Below, in pieces: positions 1 through 8,370 of a stretch of 64,000 bases of DNA (its first letter is position 1; each line of letters starts with the position of its first letter). The notes below the pieces were generated by a model, which saw only the letters and a list, made by a program, of their open reading frames with translations, searched no databases and was not told where the DNA came from. The position numbers and the translations under genes were made by a program. The stretch lies in NCBI RefSeq assembly GCF_016125575.1, contig NZ_WGLM01000004.1, positions 436,501 through 500,500 on the forward strand, in the 5' to 3' direction. Source of the DNA: Limimaricola sp. (GTDB lineage Bacteria; Pseudomonadota; Alphaproteobacteria; Rhodobacterales; Rhodobacteraceae).

Positions 1-743
1 GGGATCTGGCTGACCAGCCCGTCACCGACCGTGAGGATCGAATAGGTCTCGAACGCGCGGGCGAGCGGCATTCCGTGAAACCCCACGCCCATCACCAGCC
101 CCATCACAAGGTTCAGCCCGGTGATCAACAATCCCGCCACCGCGTCGCCCTTGACGAATTTCGACGCGCCGTCGAGTGAACCGAAGAAGGTCGTCTCGGC
201 CTGTTCGTTCTCGCGCCGGCGCTTCGCCTCGGCATGGTCGATTGCGCCCGCGCTCATGTCCGCGTCGATGGCAAGCTGCTTTCCCGGCATCGCGTCGAGG
301 GCAAAGCGCGCGCCGACCTCGGCCATCCGCGTGGCGCCCTTGTTGATGACCACGAAGTTGACGATCAACAGCACCCCGAAGACGACGAGGCCCAAGAGCA
401 CCGACCCGCCCATCACGAAATCGGCGAACCCTTCTATCACATGACCGGCCGCGGCGGTGCCGGTATGGCCGCGGCCGATGATCAGCTTCGTGGACGAAAC
501 GTTCAGCGAAAGCCGCAGCATCAGCGAGGCCAGAAGCACCGTGGGGAAGGCCGAGAAATCCAGCGGGCGCTCGATGAAAAGCGTGACCGTGAACATCAGG
601 ATCGCCAGCGCAAAAGAAGCCGCCAGCCCGATGTCGAGGATCCATGATGGCACAGGCAGCACCATCATGACGATGACGGCCATCAGGGCGAGGGCCATCA
701 TCACGGTCGGCTGGAAGAGGTTGCGCAGGCTGGGGTGCCACAT
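1..743 (-). CDS. flhA: Flagellar export gate protein FlhA (N-terminal part, cut by window start)
   Basis: FlhA forms the nonameric membrane ring of the flagellar type III export gate. The visible 247 residues begin MWHPSLRNLF. They contain several membrane helices and the FHIPEP-family stretch around residues 60-125, with FIERPLDFSAFPTVLL, LRLSLNVSST and VVINKGATRMAEVGARF. The cytoplasmic domain lies beyond the window edge. The ATG is three bases after the stop of the upstream transglycosylase gene, so the two are translationally close. It is the last visible gene of the minus-strand flagellar arm. Family assignment is very secure; only the C-terminus is unseen. Confidence 0.96.
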   Translation of the reverse strand, partial: MWHPSLRNLFQPTVMMALALMAVIVMMVLPVPSWILDIGLAASFALAILMFTVTLFIERPLDFSAFPTVLLASLMLRLSLNVSSTKLIIGRGHTGTAAAGHVIEGFADFVMGGSVLLGLVVFGVLLIVNFVVINKGATRMAEVGARFALDAMPGKQLAIDADMSAGAIDHAEAKRRRENEQAETTFFGSLDGASKFVKGDAVAGLLITGLNLVMGLVMGVGFHGMPLARAFETYSILTVGDGLVSQI

Positions 744-746
744 ATC

Positions 747-1484
747 TCAACTCCCCGCGTCGAGCGGGAAGAGCGAGCCCGCGCTGCGCCGGGCCGAGCC
801 GGCCCGAAAGAGCGGGAAGGTATCCGAACGGGGCACTGGGGAGGCGGGCGAGGGGGCGGCAAGGGCCAACCGCGGCGGGCCCGCTGCGGGGTTCGGGCCC
901 GCCGAAGCGCCTTCGGCTGCGGCGCGAAAGTGGTCGAAACGGTCGCGATACTGGCTGGCCCGGCTTGAATCGCGGGAATGATAGGCCCCGGCGGCAGCGG
1001 ACCAGTCGCCCAGTTCGGCATGCAGCCGCGACAGAAACCGCGCGGCGTAAAGGGCGTTGGCATCGGGCGCCATCATCTGGTCGAGCGAGGTGAACTGCGT
1101 GCCGTGCCACCGATAATTCAGCTGGAAACAACCGATGTCGAAACTGCGCTCGCCGGCGGCGAGGGTTTGTTGTGCGAAGTCCAGCGCATCCTGCGCAGCT
1201 GCGAACCAGTGACCTGTTCCACCGGCATTGACGGCCCAGGGCCAGGGCTGGACCGTGCCATCGATCTGCCGTCCGGTTTCAACCTGCGCGATGGACACAA
1301 GCACGCTATAGGGCACGTCCGTTGCCGCGGCGGCCCGTCGCGCGGCGGCGAGACAGGGTCCATCGGCCGACGCCAGCGTCATTGACGGCAGCAGGTACAG
1401 GCAAAGGACCAGCTGGAAGGATGGGCGGCGGTGATGCCGCCCTGATGTCACGTGGCGCTGGGGCGCGCGGGCGGGCAAACGCAT
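747..1484 (-). CDS. Flagellar-cluster lytic transglycosylase (SLT domain)
   Basis: Predicted exported peptidoglycan lyase of 245 residues. A basic N-terminus and a hydrophobic stretch near residues 23-38 look like a signal peptide. The SLT fold follows, with a likely catalytic Glu in SIAQVETG, the FDIGCFQLNY segment (family GLMQ-like motif) and AAGAYHSRD near residue 170. Its place between a stator-operon protein and flhA suggests local opening of the cell wall for rod or stator assembly; that role is inference. The ATG used has only a poor ribosome site; an in-frame GTG 11 codons downstream is an alternative. The last 50 residues are Ala/Pro-rich and low complexity. Confidence 0.85.
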   Translation of the reverse strand: MRLPARAPQRHVTSGRHHRRPSFQLVLCLYLLPSMTLASADGPCLAAARRAAAATDVPYSVLVSIAQVETGRQIDGTVQPWPWAVNAGGTGHWFAAAQDALDFAQQTLAAGERSFDIGCFQLNYRWHGTQFTSLDQMMAPDANALYAARFLSRLHAELGDWSAAAGAYHSRDSSRASQYRDRFDHFRAAAEGASAGPNPAAGPPRLALAAPSPASPVPRSDTFPLFRAGSARRSAGSLFPLDAGS

Positions 1485-1529
1485 GTGGCAAAGCGCTTTC
1501 TGCTGCTTCCTTGCCGGCAGCCTAGGGCC

Positions 1530-1545
1530 CGAATCTTGAGATTCG
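1530..1545. repeat. Palindrome carrying two GANTC sites upstream of the transglycosylase gene
   Basis: The 72-base gap between the large exported-protein gene and the transglycosylase gene holds a perfect inverted repeat, CGAATCT-TG-AGATTCG. Each arm contains a GANTC sequence, the CcrM methylation site of alphaproteobacteria. A second palindrome, AAAGCGCTTT, lies at 1490-1499 just before the transglycosylase start. Either could be an operator or an RNA hairpin. Function is not shown by sequence. Confidence 0.5.
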
Positions 1546-1556
1546 GTAACCCGCGG

Positions 1557-3695
1557 TCAGAGGCCCGGGGCGGTTCCGCTTGCCGGCGGGGCGAAGCGCG
1601 ACAAGAGGCTGGTGACCAACGCGCGGGTCTGGTCGGCTTGCGCCAGCGCGTCCTGCCCCAGCGCAAGGCTGGGTGGCGTCGGAGTGGTGGGCGTCGCGCG
1701 GTCCAGCATCGCCCGGCCGGCTTGCGACAGCAGGGGATCATCACTCTTGGCCAAACGGGCCCAGTCACCCGCCAGCCACGCCGCACCGCCGATGGCAACC
1801 GGGTCCGCGCCCGGTACGGTGGCGCCCTTGCCCGTCGCCTGCCCGTCGATCAACGCGCGCAGACGGCGGCGCTCGACCATGGCCGAGCGATCGGCCTCGT
1901 CCTGCAGCAACGGGCGCGCGGCCGCGCCAAACCCAAGGTCGATCAAGCGCGCGGCGACAAGGTTCTGCGTTGCCGAGTCGACCGGACCGGGCAAACCCGG
2001 CAGACTTTGGCGCAGGAAGGTGGCATCGTCGGCGGCGCGCGTCATCTCGATCACCACGGTGGACCGGGTGCGCCGGGCGAAGCTATCGGGCAACGGTGTG
2101 GCCGCGTCGTTCAGCAGGGCGAGCGCATCGGCATAGCGGCCAAGGCGCGCCAGCAGCGGCGCCTCGGCAGCGGCAAGGCGCGCGGCCTCGGCAGTGCCGC
2201 GGTTCTGGAATCGCAACGTGTCGGCCAAACCGACAAGGCCCGGATCTATTGGTTCACCGGTTTGCAACAACAGGTCAAAAAGCCGGGAAAGGTCCGCAGG
2301 GGGCAGCGTGCTGTCAGTCCGGGCCATCTCGGTCAGGCGGCGGATTGCGGAGTCGGGTGTGCCTGTATCGGCGGCCAGCGCGGCCTCGGCGCTGACCATC
2401 GCGGGGCCGGCAGCGGGGCTGCTGCGGCCAAGCACGTCGGCCGCGGGGCCGGGCAGCCCCGCCACACGCAGCGCATCGGCCAGGCGCGGTGCCAGTTGCG
2501 CCTGCAACAGCGCCGGCAGCGCGCGGTGGACCCGCTGGACGAGGGCGGCGTCGATGGTTCGGCCGCCGATCCTGCCACCGGCTGCGATAAGCGACCAGAA
2601 CGCGATATCACCCGGGCATCCTGTCTGGTCGGCGAGGATAGCGGTTGGTGGCGGGCGCCCGTCGACAACGGCCGCAAGGGCGGCAAGGATGTCGTGGCGG
2701 CGCGAGCGGGTGGCGCCTTGCCGCAGCGCCGCGTCCGCCTCGGCACCGAAGCCGAAAGCGACATAGGTGCGCGCAAGGGCAGTCAGCGCGGCCGGATCGA
2801 CGCGGTCGAGATCGGCCACCAGCGCGCGGCGCCGTGCGCCGAGCTGTGCAACAAACCCCGTATCGTCGACCCAACTGGCGATATCTAATTCGGCATCGCT
2901 CAGGCAGGCACCGCCATCCTCGGTCAGCTGTCGCGGGTTTGGTATCGCGGGCGCGTCACGATCAATGCTGGTTTCAAGGTGGAGGCCCGGCACTTTTGGA
3001 TCGGTCACCAGCGCCGGTGCGGGGGGGGCTGCCGACGGCATCGTCTCGGCGGTTGCCACTATCGGTGTCGGGTCAGCTGCAGGTTCCGCGATGGCTGGCG
3101 GCGCGGCCTTTGTCACCGGCGTCAACAGGCCCTGCGTGGCGGCCCGGGCGATCCCATCGACAATGTCCTGCTGGACCCGGGCCAAACGCTCGGCCTGCAT
3201 GGGAGAGGGGCCAGCATCGAAGGGCAGGCCCGGCGGCATGGGGGTGGCGGCCGCCGACAACACTGGCGGCAAGAGTGGTGTGGCCGAGACGGAATCAAAT
3301 CGCTGTTCGAACCGCCGATCGGTCGGCGGGCCGTCGACGATATCGATCACCAGCCTTTCCGGCCGCCACAGGAATGCGCGCGCATGGCAATCGCAAGCCA
3401 GCGCAAGTTGCAGTTCGCCCGCCGCTGTCGGCATGACATCGCGCAGGCGCGCGCGCGGGATCCGATCAAATATGCCGGCAGGATCGAATCCGTCGGGCGC
3501 AGGATCGATCCGAAGAAGATATCCTTCCGCACCCCGGCCCAACTGCCAGTCAACGCCGGGGGGAAGCGTCAGGACGAGGCGGGAAAACCCCGGATGCTCG
3601 CCGCTGCGAAAGCGCACCGGCTCTGCCACGGCAGCCGACGGGCCGGGCCATGACGCCAACCAGACAAGCGCGGCAAGAAGCGCGAGCCGCGTCAT
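1557..3695 (-). CDS. Uncharacterised exported protein of the flagellar stator operon
   Basis: I do not recognise a named family over the whole 712 residues. A clear signal peptide ends near residue 25 (cleavage around SAAVAEP). Residues 27-125 look like an AMIN-type beta domain: VRFRSGEHPGFSRLVLTLP, then ELQLALACDCHARAF and RLVIDIVDGPP. A Pro/Ala-rich linker follows to about residue 250. The rest is Ala/Leu-rich helix-turn-helix repeats suggestive of a TPR or alpha-solenoid. It overlaps the motA stop by 4 bases (ATGA), so it is coupled to the stator gene. A periplasmic scaffold linking the stator or rod to peptidoglycan is plausible but is inference. Confidence 0.8.
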   Translation of the reverse strand: MTRLALLAALVWLASWPGPSAAVAEPVRFRSGEHPGFSRLVLTLPPGVDWQLGRGAEGYLLRIDPAPDGFDPAGIFDRIPRARLRDVMPTAAGELQLALACDCHARAFLWRPERLVIDIVDGPPTDRRFEQRFDSVSATPLLPPVLSAAATPMPPGLPFDAGPSPMQAERLARVQQDIVDGIARAATQGLLTPVTKAAPPAIAEPAADPTPIVATAETMPSAAPPAPALVTDPKVPGLHLETSIDRDAPAIPNPRQLTEDGGACLSDAELDIASWVDDTGFVAQLGARRRALVADLDRVDPAALTALARTYVAFGFGAEADAALRQGATRSRRHDILAALAAVVDGRPPPTAILADQTGCPGDIAFWSLIAAGGRIGGRTIDAALVQRVHRALPALLQAQLAPRLADALRVAGLPGPAADVLGRSSPAAGPAMVSAEAALAADTGTPDSAIRRLTEMARTDSTLPPADLSRLFDLLLQTGEPIDPGLVGLADTLRFQNRGTAEAARLAAAEAPLLARLGRYADALALLNDAATPLPDSFARRTRSTVVIEMTRAADDATFLRQSLPGLPGPVDSATQNLVAARLIDLGFGAAARPLLQDEADRSAMVERRRLRALIDGQATGKGATVPGADPVAIGGAAWLAGDWARLAKSDDPLLSQAGRAMLDRATPTTPTPPSLALGQDALAQADQTRALVTSLLSRFAPPASGTAPGL

Positions 3696-4561
3696 GCCGC
3701 GGCCTGCCGCAGCGCCTTGAGCGCCTCTTCAAGATCGCCGTAACTGGGCCTGTTCGCGCCCGGCGCGTTCTGCCGCCCCACCTCGATGCAGATCGCCGGC
3801 GGGTGACGGTGCAGGTTCGCCACCAGCACTTCGCGGATCATCTGGTAGAAGTGCCCGTCCTCGCCAAGAACCGTCGTCAGACGCTGTGCAAAGGGGCTGA
3901 CAAGCCCATAGGCCAGAAACACGCCCAGAAACGTGCCCACCAGCGCGCTGCCGATCATCGCGCCAAGGATCTCGGGCGGCTGATCGATCGAGCCCATCGT
4001 CTTGATCACACCCAGCACGGCGGCGACGATTCCCAGCGCGGGCAGGCCATCGGCCACGGCCTGCAGCGCATGCGGTGAATGCATCGCGCGGTGATGCGTC
4101 GCCTCGATCCGCTTTTCCAGCACCTCTTCCACCTGATGCGGATCGTCGTAGTTCATCGCCGCCGAGCGCAGCGTATCGCAGATCAGCGACACCGCCTCGT
4201 CATCGGCAAGGATCACGGGGTATTTCTGGAAGATGGCCGAGTCGTCGGGCCGTTCGATATGCTCTTCAATGGCGACGGGGCTGCTGCGGGCCAGTCGGAT
4301 CAGCTCGTAAAGCAGGCAAAGCAGGTCGCGATAGTCGGCCGGCTTCCAGCGCGGTCCCTTGAACACCCGGCCAATGTCTCGCACCGTGTGCTTGATCGCG
4401 CCAAGGTCGTTGGACAGAACGAAGGCCCCGACCCCGGCGCCGCCGATCATGATCATCTCGAAAGGCAACGCCTCGATGATGATCTCGATCTTGCCGCCGT
4501 GGACCATGTAGCCCCCGAACACCATCACGAAAATGATCGCTATGCCGATGATGCCGATCAA
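3692..4561 (-). CDS. motA: Flagellar motor stator protein MotA
   Basis: MotA is the membrane subunit of the proton-driven stator. The 289 residues fit the family (about 285-295). Four membrane segments are visible, near residues 1-20, 33-51, 171-190 and 198-222. The cytoplasmic loop includes the charged stretch SSPVAIEEHIERPDD that contacts FliG in the family. The conserved proline of TM3 is P174 in LPALGIVAAVLG. The start is TTG, chosen because a good AGGAG site lies 7 bases upstream and no ATG is close. A 4-base overlap couples it to the next gene. The usual partner motB is not adjacent. Confidence 0.95.
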   Translation of the reverse strand: MIGIIGIAIIFVMVFGGYMVHGGKIEIIIEALPFEMIMIGGAGVGAFVLSNDLGAIKHTVRDIGRVFKGPRWKPADYRDLLCLLYELIRLARSSPVAIEEHIERPDDSAIFQKYPVILADDEAVSLICDTLRSAAMNYDDPHQVEEVLEKRIEATHHRAMHSPHALQAVADGLPALGIVAAVLGVIKTMGSIDQPPEILGAMIGSALVGTFLGVFLAYGLVSPFAQRLTTVLGEDGHFYQMIREVLVANLHRHPPAICIEVGRQNAPGANRPSYGDLEEALKALRQAAA

Positions 4562-4627
4562 CGCGCCGCTCCTGTCCTTGCCCTGCGCAGCCTCGCACGG
4601 CCCCGTTAATGAAACCTCTCGGCGCGC

Positions 4628-5194
4628 CTAGTGCGTTGGCGCTGCCGCATTGCGACCGGCAAGGATCACGCTGACGGCATAGGCGGTGTCGGGTTGCAGC
4701 CCGGCCATCACGGCCGCCGCGGCGTCCGGACGCATCCGGCCCAGAAAACCGGCGGCAAAGGCCGGGTCCATCTGTTCGAACACGGCAGCGGCATCCTTGG
4801 GCTTCATGTTTTCGTAGACTGTCGTCAGCTGGCCCAGGTCCTTTTCGGCGGCGGTCTGGGCAACGGCCAGCGTCGCTTCTAAAGCGGCCTTCGCGGCGTC
4901 AAGCGCGGCAATCCGGTCATCAACCTGCGCCTGTGCGACCTTCAGTGCCTGTATCCGGTCGGCGATTTGCGCCTCGCGCGCCGAAAGATCGGCATCGCGC
5001 TGGCGGAACGCGGCCAGCATTGCCGAAAGCTGCGCGTCGTCGGGACAGGCCGCTCCGGGCACCACGGCGGTGCCCTGTGGGGCCGAGCCTGTCGCCATCG
5101 CCTGTTCCGCCACGCCGCCCAGCCGCATCATGGCCGAAAGAACCAGCAGCGCCACGAGAAGCGGCAGGATGCCCTGAACACGGCGCCGGGTCAT
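4628..5194 (-). CDS. MotE-like periplasmic flagellar protein (MgtE-N domain)
   Basis: 188 residues with an N-terminal signal anchor (LPLLVALLVLSAMM), a coiled-coil region around residues 55-120 rich in A/Q/D heptads, and a C-terminal MgtE intracellular-N-like module (VYENMKPKDAAAVFEQMD, FLGRMRPDAAAAVM). This layout matches alphaproteobacterial MotE, a periplasmic chaperone for the stator-associated MotC. The gene start overlaps the previous gene by 4 bases, and a GAAGGA ribosome site is present. The location between fliL and motA supports a stator role. The family is secure; exact partner use here is inference. Confidence 0.85.
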   Translation of the reverse strand: MTRRRVQGILPLLVALLVLSAMMRLGGVAEQAMATGSAPQGTAVVPGAACPDDAQLSAMLAAFRQRDADLSAREAQIADRIQALKVAQAQVDDRIAALDAAKAALEATLAVAQTAAEKDLGQLTTVYENMKPKDAAAVFEQMDPAFAAGFLGRMRPDAAAAVMAGLQPDTAYAVSVILAGRNAAAPTH

Positions 5195-5541
5195 GCTCCG
5201 ATTCCTTCGAGACTACGCAGGAACCGGGGCGATTCGGGCGGCGCCTGCGGCGCCTCGTCGGGCAGATCGTGGAGCGAGGCCATCAGCAGTTCCAACCGGC
5301 GCGCTGCCGCCTCGGCCCGCGCGGTCGCCTCGGCCATATGTGCGGCCTGCTCGCTGCTGGCGGCGCGGGCGCGCTCCAGCGTGCGGGTCAGGTCATCGAC
5401 CTGCGCCGACATCACGGCCACGGCGCCGCTGACGCCTTCGCGCATGTCGGTGAAGCGGCGCAGCCGTCGGGCCAGCACGTGGCAGTAGAATCCGGCCCCC
5501 AGCGCCCCGGCGGCCAGCAGGATGTTCGCAATCATGTCCAT
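5191..5541 (-). CDS. Small membrane-anchored coiled-coil protein of the flagellar operon (DUF6468-like)
   Basis: 116 residues: one N-terminal membrane helix (about residues 3-20), a basic patch RRLRR, then a long helix likely to form a coiled coil (residues 35-95), and a Pro-rich tail ending SPRFLRSLEGIGA. It resembles the short proteins encoded between fliL and motE in alphaproteobacteria, which I recall as DUF6468; that name is from memory. A strong AAGGA site precedes the ATG and the stop overlaps motE by 4 bases. It probably acts with the stator or basal body, but no function can be read from the sequence. Confidence 0.75.
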   Translation of the reverse strand: MDMIANILLAAGALGAGFYCHVLARRLRRFTDMREGVSGAVAVMSAQVDDLTRTLERARAASSEQAAHMAEATARAEAAARRLELLMASLHDLPDEAPQAPPESPRFLRSLEGIGA

Positions 5542-5559
5542 CGGCGTTTCCTTTCGCGC

Positions 5560-6054
5560 TTAGTTCAGGACGAATTCCATGATCAGCAGGTCTTTCACCT
5601 GCCCCTCGCCAGTGACGATCTGGATCCGGCGCAGCATTTGCCCGCGCAGCCGTACAAGGCCCGTCGGATCCTCAAGGTCGGCCATCTCGACCGCACGCAG
5701 GTAGGTGTTGAGGACGTCGACGATTCGCGGTTTGACCGCCGTGACGGCGTCCACCTTGTCCGGCGCGACTTCAAGCTGCGCCGAGAATCGAAGAAATCGC
5801 TGCTGGCCCGCGCCGGATAGCGACACGACCAGCGGATCAAGCGCAACAAACGCAGTCTTCACCACGGGCGCTGACGGGGCGTCGGTGGAACTGGCGGCCG
5901 CCTCGGTCGTTCCATGCGTACCGCCGAAGGGCAGTGTCCCCTGCATCAGGACGAATCCCCCGCCACCTCCGACGATTGCCAGAACAAGCCCCACCAGCAG
6001 CGGCATGCGCGAGCGCTTCGGGGCAGGCGGGACGGGATCGGCGGCGGTGGTCAT
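5560..6054 (-). CDS. fliL: Flagellar basal-body-associated protein FliL
   Basis: FliL surrounds or supports the stator in the inner membrane. The 164-residue product has a basic start (PKRSR), one membrane helix at about residues 17-36 with a GGGGG run, a linker, and the periplasmic FliL domain (VALDPLVVSL, RFLRFSAQLEV, IVDVLNTYLR, ending VKDLLIMEFVLN). I start at the ATG of MTTAADP because GAGG lies about 7 bases upstream; an in-frame ATG 11 codons earlier lacks one. It heads the minus-strand stator/flhA arm and faces fliF across a 121-base promoter region. Confidence 0.93.
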   Translation of the reverse strand: MTTAADPVPPAPKRSRMPLLVGLVLAIVGGGGGFVLMQGTLPFGGTHGTTEAAASSTDAPSAPVVKTAFVALDPLVVSLSGAGQQRFLRFSAQLEVAPDKVDAVTAVKPRIVDVLNTYLRAVEMADLEDPTGLVRLRGQMLRRIQIVTGEGQVKDLLIMEFVLN

Positions 6055-6100
6055 CGGCTGTCCTCGTGGTTGCGGGTGGCCTCTCATAGCCCGGCAGGGA

Positions 6101-6115
6101 CTAACCGATTGTTAA
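6101..6115. promoter_or_regulatory. CtrA-like box between fliL and fliF
   Basis: The sequence CTAA-N7-TTAA (on the other strand TTAA-N7-TTAG) matches the CtrA consensus TTAA-N7-TTAA at seven of eight positions. It sits in the only divergent promoter region of the flagellar cluster, 47 bases from the fliL start and 60 bases from the fliF start. CtrA control of motility genes is known in Rhodobacterales. Binding here is inferred from sequence. Confidence 0.6.
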
Positions 6116-6175
6116 GTCTGATCGCGCATTGAGGGGTTGAGCGGGCAGAAGGCCCGTGGTGCGAGGAGGCAAGCC

Positions 6176-7759
6176 TTGGACGCTGTGTTGTCGCTTTGGA
6201 GAGGGCTGGACCTGCGCCGCCGTATGGCCGTCATCGGTGCCACGCTGGCCGTCTTTGCAGCGGTGCTTTTGCTGGCAGCGCGCACCGGTCAAGGCGACAT
6301 GGCACTGCTTTATTCCGGGCTAGACCCGACCGCCGCGGGCGAGGTGCTGACCGCGCTCGATCAGCAAGCCGTCAAGTATGACGTGCGCGGCAGCGCGATC
6401 TATGTCGATGCCAGCCGGCGTGACGTTTTGCGGATGACGCTGGCCGGGCAGGGCCTGCCGGCGTCGTCGGCTCAGGGGTATGAAATCCTCGACGGGCTGT
6501 CGGGTTTTGGCACTACGGCGCAGATGTTCGATGCGGCCTACTGGCGCGCGAAGGAAGGCGAACTGGCGCGCACCATCCTTGCAAGCCCCTATGTTCGTGC
6601 GGCGCGGGTTCATATCTCTACCCCGGCGGCCAGCCCCTTTGCCCGCGACCAGCACCCGACAGCGGCGGTGACCGTCACGACCAGCGGCGGCGCACTGTCG
6701 GGCGCGCATGCACAGGCCGTGCGCTATCTCATCTCCGGTGCGGTGGCGGGCATGGCGCCCGAGGATGTCGCGGTGATCGACGCCGATCGCGGGCTGATCC
6801 CGGCCGACGATGCAGCGGGGCTGCCGGGCGCCAGCGCCCGTGCGGCAGAGTTGCGTGACAGGGCCACCCGGCTGCTGGAGGCGCGGGTGGGGCCGGGCAA
6901 TGCCGTGGTCGAGGTTAGTCTCGAACCCGTCACCCAGACCGAGAAGGTGACCGAGCGCACCATCGCCCCCGACAGCCGCGTCGCGATCAGCACCGATGTT
7001 CAGGAAAAAACCGATGCATCACAGGATGCACAGGGCAATGCTGTCACCGTCGCCTCGAACCTGCCGGCCGGTGCCGGGGCGGGCGGGGGCAGCACCGGCG
7101 GCTCCTCCAGCAGTGGCAGCGAGACCCGGCAGCTGACTAATTACGACGTGTCCGAAACCCGGCGCGAGGTCGTACGTGCGGCCGGCGCGGTCAAGCGGCT
7201 GACGGTGGCAGTGCTGGTCAACGACACTGTCGTGACCGATTCCGCAGGCAAGGCCACCGTGACGCCGCGCAGTCCCGACGAACTTGATGCGCTCAAGGCG
7301 CTGGTCGCCTCGGCAGTGGGCCTCGACGAGACTCGAGGCGACGTGATCACCATCCGCGCAATGGCCTTCGAGGCGCTGTCCCCCCCGGGGACAGAGGCCG
7401 CAGTCGCGGCGACCCAACCGCTTGATACGATGACCCTGATCCAGGTTGGCGTACTGGCGCTGGTCAGTCTGATCCTTGGGCTGTTCGTTGTCCGTCCAGT
7501 GCTGCTGTCGGGGCGCACGGCCGCCTTGCCGCCGCCGATGCCGGCAATGCTGCCGGGCACAACCGCAAGCGCCACCGCTGCGGCAACCGGCGATGCGCTG
7601 GCCCTGCCCGGCGGCTCTGTCAAGGTTGAAGCCACCCCTCCCGAACCCGAGGCCGACCCGGTCGAGCGGTTGCGCGCCCTGATCGACAGCCGCCAGAACG
7701 AGACGTTGCAGATCCTGCGTAGCTGGATCGAAGAGCCCGAAGAGGCGGAACAGGCCTGA
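6176..7759 (+). CDS. fliF: Flagellar MS-ring protein FliF
   Basis: FliF builds the MS ring in the inner membrane. Two membrane helices frame a large periplasmic region: TM1 near the start (MAVIGATLAVFAAVLLLAA) and TM2 (MTLIQVGVLALVSLILGLFVV). Between them are the ring-building YscJ/FliF domain (QGLPASSAQGYEILD, YVRAARVHIS) and a Gly/Ser loop. I choose the TTG at 6176 because GAGGAGG at 6163-6169 lies 6 bases upstream; an earlier in-frame TTG at 6137 has no such site. That gives 527 residues. The C-terminal tail RLRALIDSRQNETLQILRSW is the FliG-binding type. The stop overlaps the next ATG (TGATG). Confidence 0.95.
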   Translation: MDAVLSLWRGLDLRRRMAVIGATLAVFAAVLLLAARTGQGDMALLYSGLDPTAAGEVLTALDQQAVKYDVRGSAIYVDASRRDVLRMTLAGQGLPASSAQGYEILDGLSGFGTTAQMFDAAYWRAKEGELARTILASPYVRAARVHISTPAASPFARDQHPTAAVTVTTSGGALSGAHAQAVRYLISGAVAGMAPEDVAVIDADRGLIPADDAAGLPGASARAAELRDRATRLLEARVGPGNAVVEVSLEPVTQTEKVTERTIAPDSRVAISTDVQEKTDASQDAQGNAVTVASNLPAGAGAGGGSTGGSSSSGSETRQLTNYDVSETRREVVRAAGAVKRLTVAVLVNDTVVTDSAGKATVTPRSPDELDALKALVASAVGLDETRGDVITIRAMAFEALSPPGTEAAVAATQPLDTMTLIQVGVLALVSLILGLFVVRPVLLSGRTAALPPPMPAMLPGTTASATAAATGDALALPGGSVKVEATPPEPEADPVERLRALIDSRQNETLQILRSWIEEPEEAEQA

Positions 7760-8370
7760 TGCCCGCCTTGCTGCGCCTCGAAGATTTTGATCTGCCGCGC
7801 GCCACGCCGGCGGATGACGGCCCGCCGCCGCCCTCGCCCGAATACCTCGCCGGTCATGCTGCCGGCCTCGCCGATGCAGCGGCCGCGCAGGCCGCTCAAC
7901 AGGCCGGACTGACCGAGGCCGCATTGCGCCTTCTCAACGATCTTGCATTCACCCATGCCGAGGCGCGCGGCCACGTCATGGCGGCCCTGCGGCCGCTTTT
8001 CGCCGCGATCGCGTCGCGCCTTTTGCCCGAAATGGCACATGTCGTCCTGGGCGCGCACCTTGCCGAGGGCCTTGGCCGCGCTGCCGCCGCGGCGTCCGAG
8101 GTGCCACTGGTGCTGCACCTGCATCCTGATACTGCCAGCCGGCTGGCCCCGCTCCTTGACGAGGTCGAGGGCCTGCGCCTTGTCCTGCGCCCCGATCCGG
8201 GTCTCGATCCATTGCAGGCCCGCTGGGCCACGGGCGACGGGGAAACCGAGCTCGACCTTGACGCGCTGGTCAACGAGATCCGCACCGTGCTTGCCGCCAT
8301 CCATCCCCCGTCTGAAGGAGAGACCGCCGATGAACGACCAGCCCAAGCATCCGCTCAAGGACAGCCTTGA
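7759..8370 (+). CDS. FliH-like flagellar export regulator
   Basis: 203 residues, Ala-rich and helical in the first half (AAAQAAQQAGLTEAALRLLNDLA) with a more conserved C-terminal part (VVLGAHLAEGL, VPLVLHLHPDTASRLAPLL, LVLRPDPGLDPLQARW). This pattern and its location right after fliF match FliH, the negative regulator and adaptor of the FliI export ATPase. Sequence similarity in this family is low, so the call rests partly on position. It overlaps fliF by 1 base, and its end overlaps the fliN start by 41 bases. No fliG lies between fliF and this gene, which is unusual. Confidence 0.72.
   Translation: MPALLRLEDFDLPRATPADDGPPPPSPEYLAGHAAGLADAAAAQAAQQAGLTEAALRLLNDLAFTHAEARGHVMAALRPLFAAIASRLLPEMAHVVLGAHLAEGLGRAAAAASEVPLVLHLHPDTASRLAPLLDEVEGLRLVLRPDPGLDPLQARWATGDGETELDLDALVNEIRTVLAAIHPPSEGETADERPAQASAQGQP

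Noticed and set aside
1452-2888. A 478-codon open frame on the plus strand
   Set aside because: It is the antisense shadow of the exported protein gene on the minus strand. Its product is Arg/Gly/Gln-rich with no domain, as expected for a shadow in GC-rich DNA.
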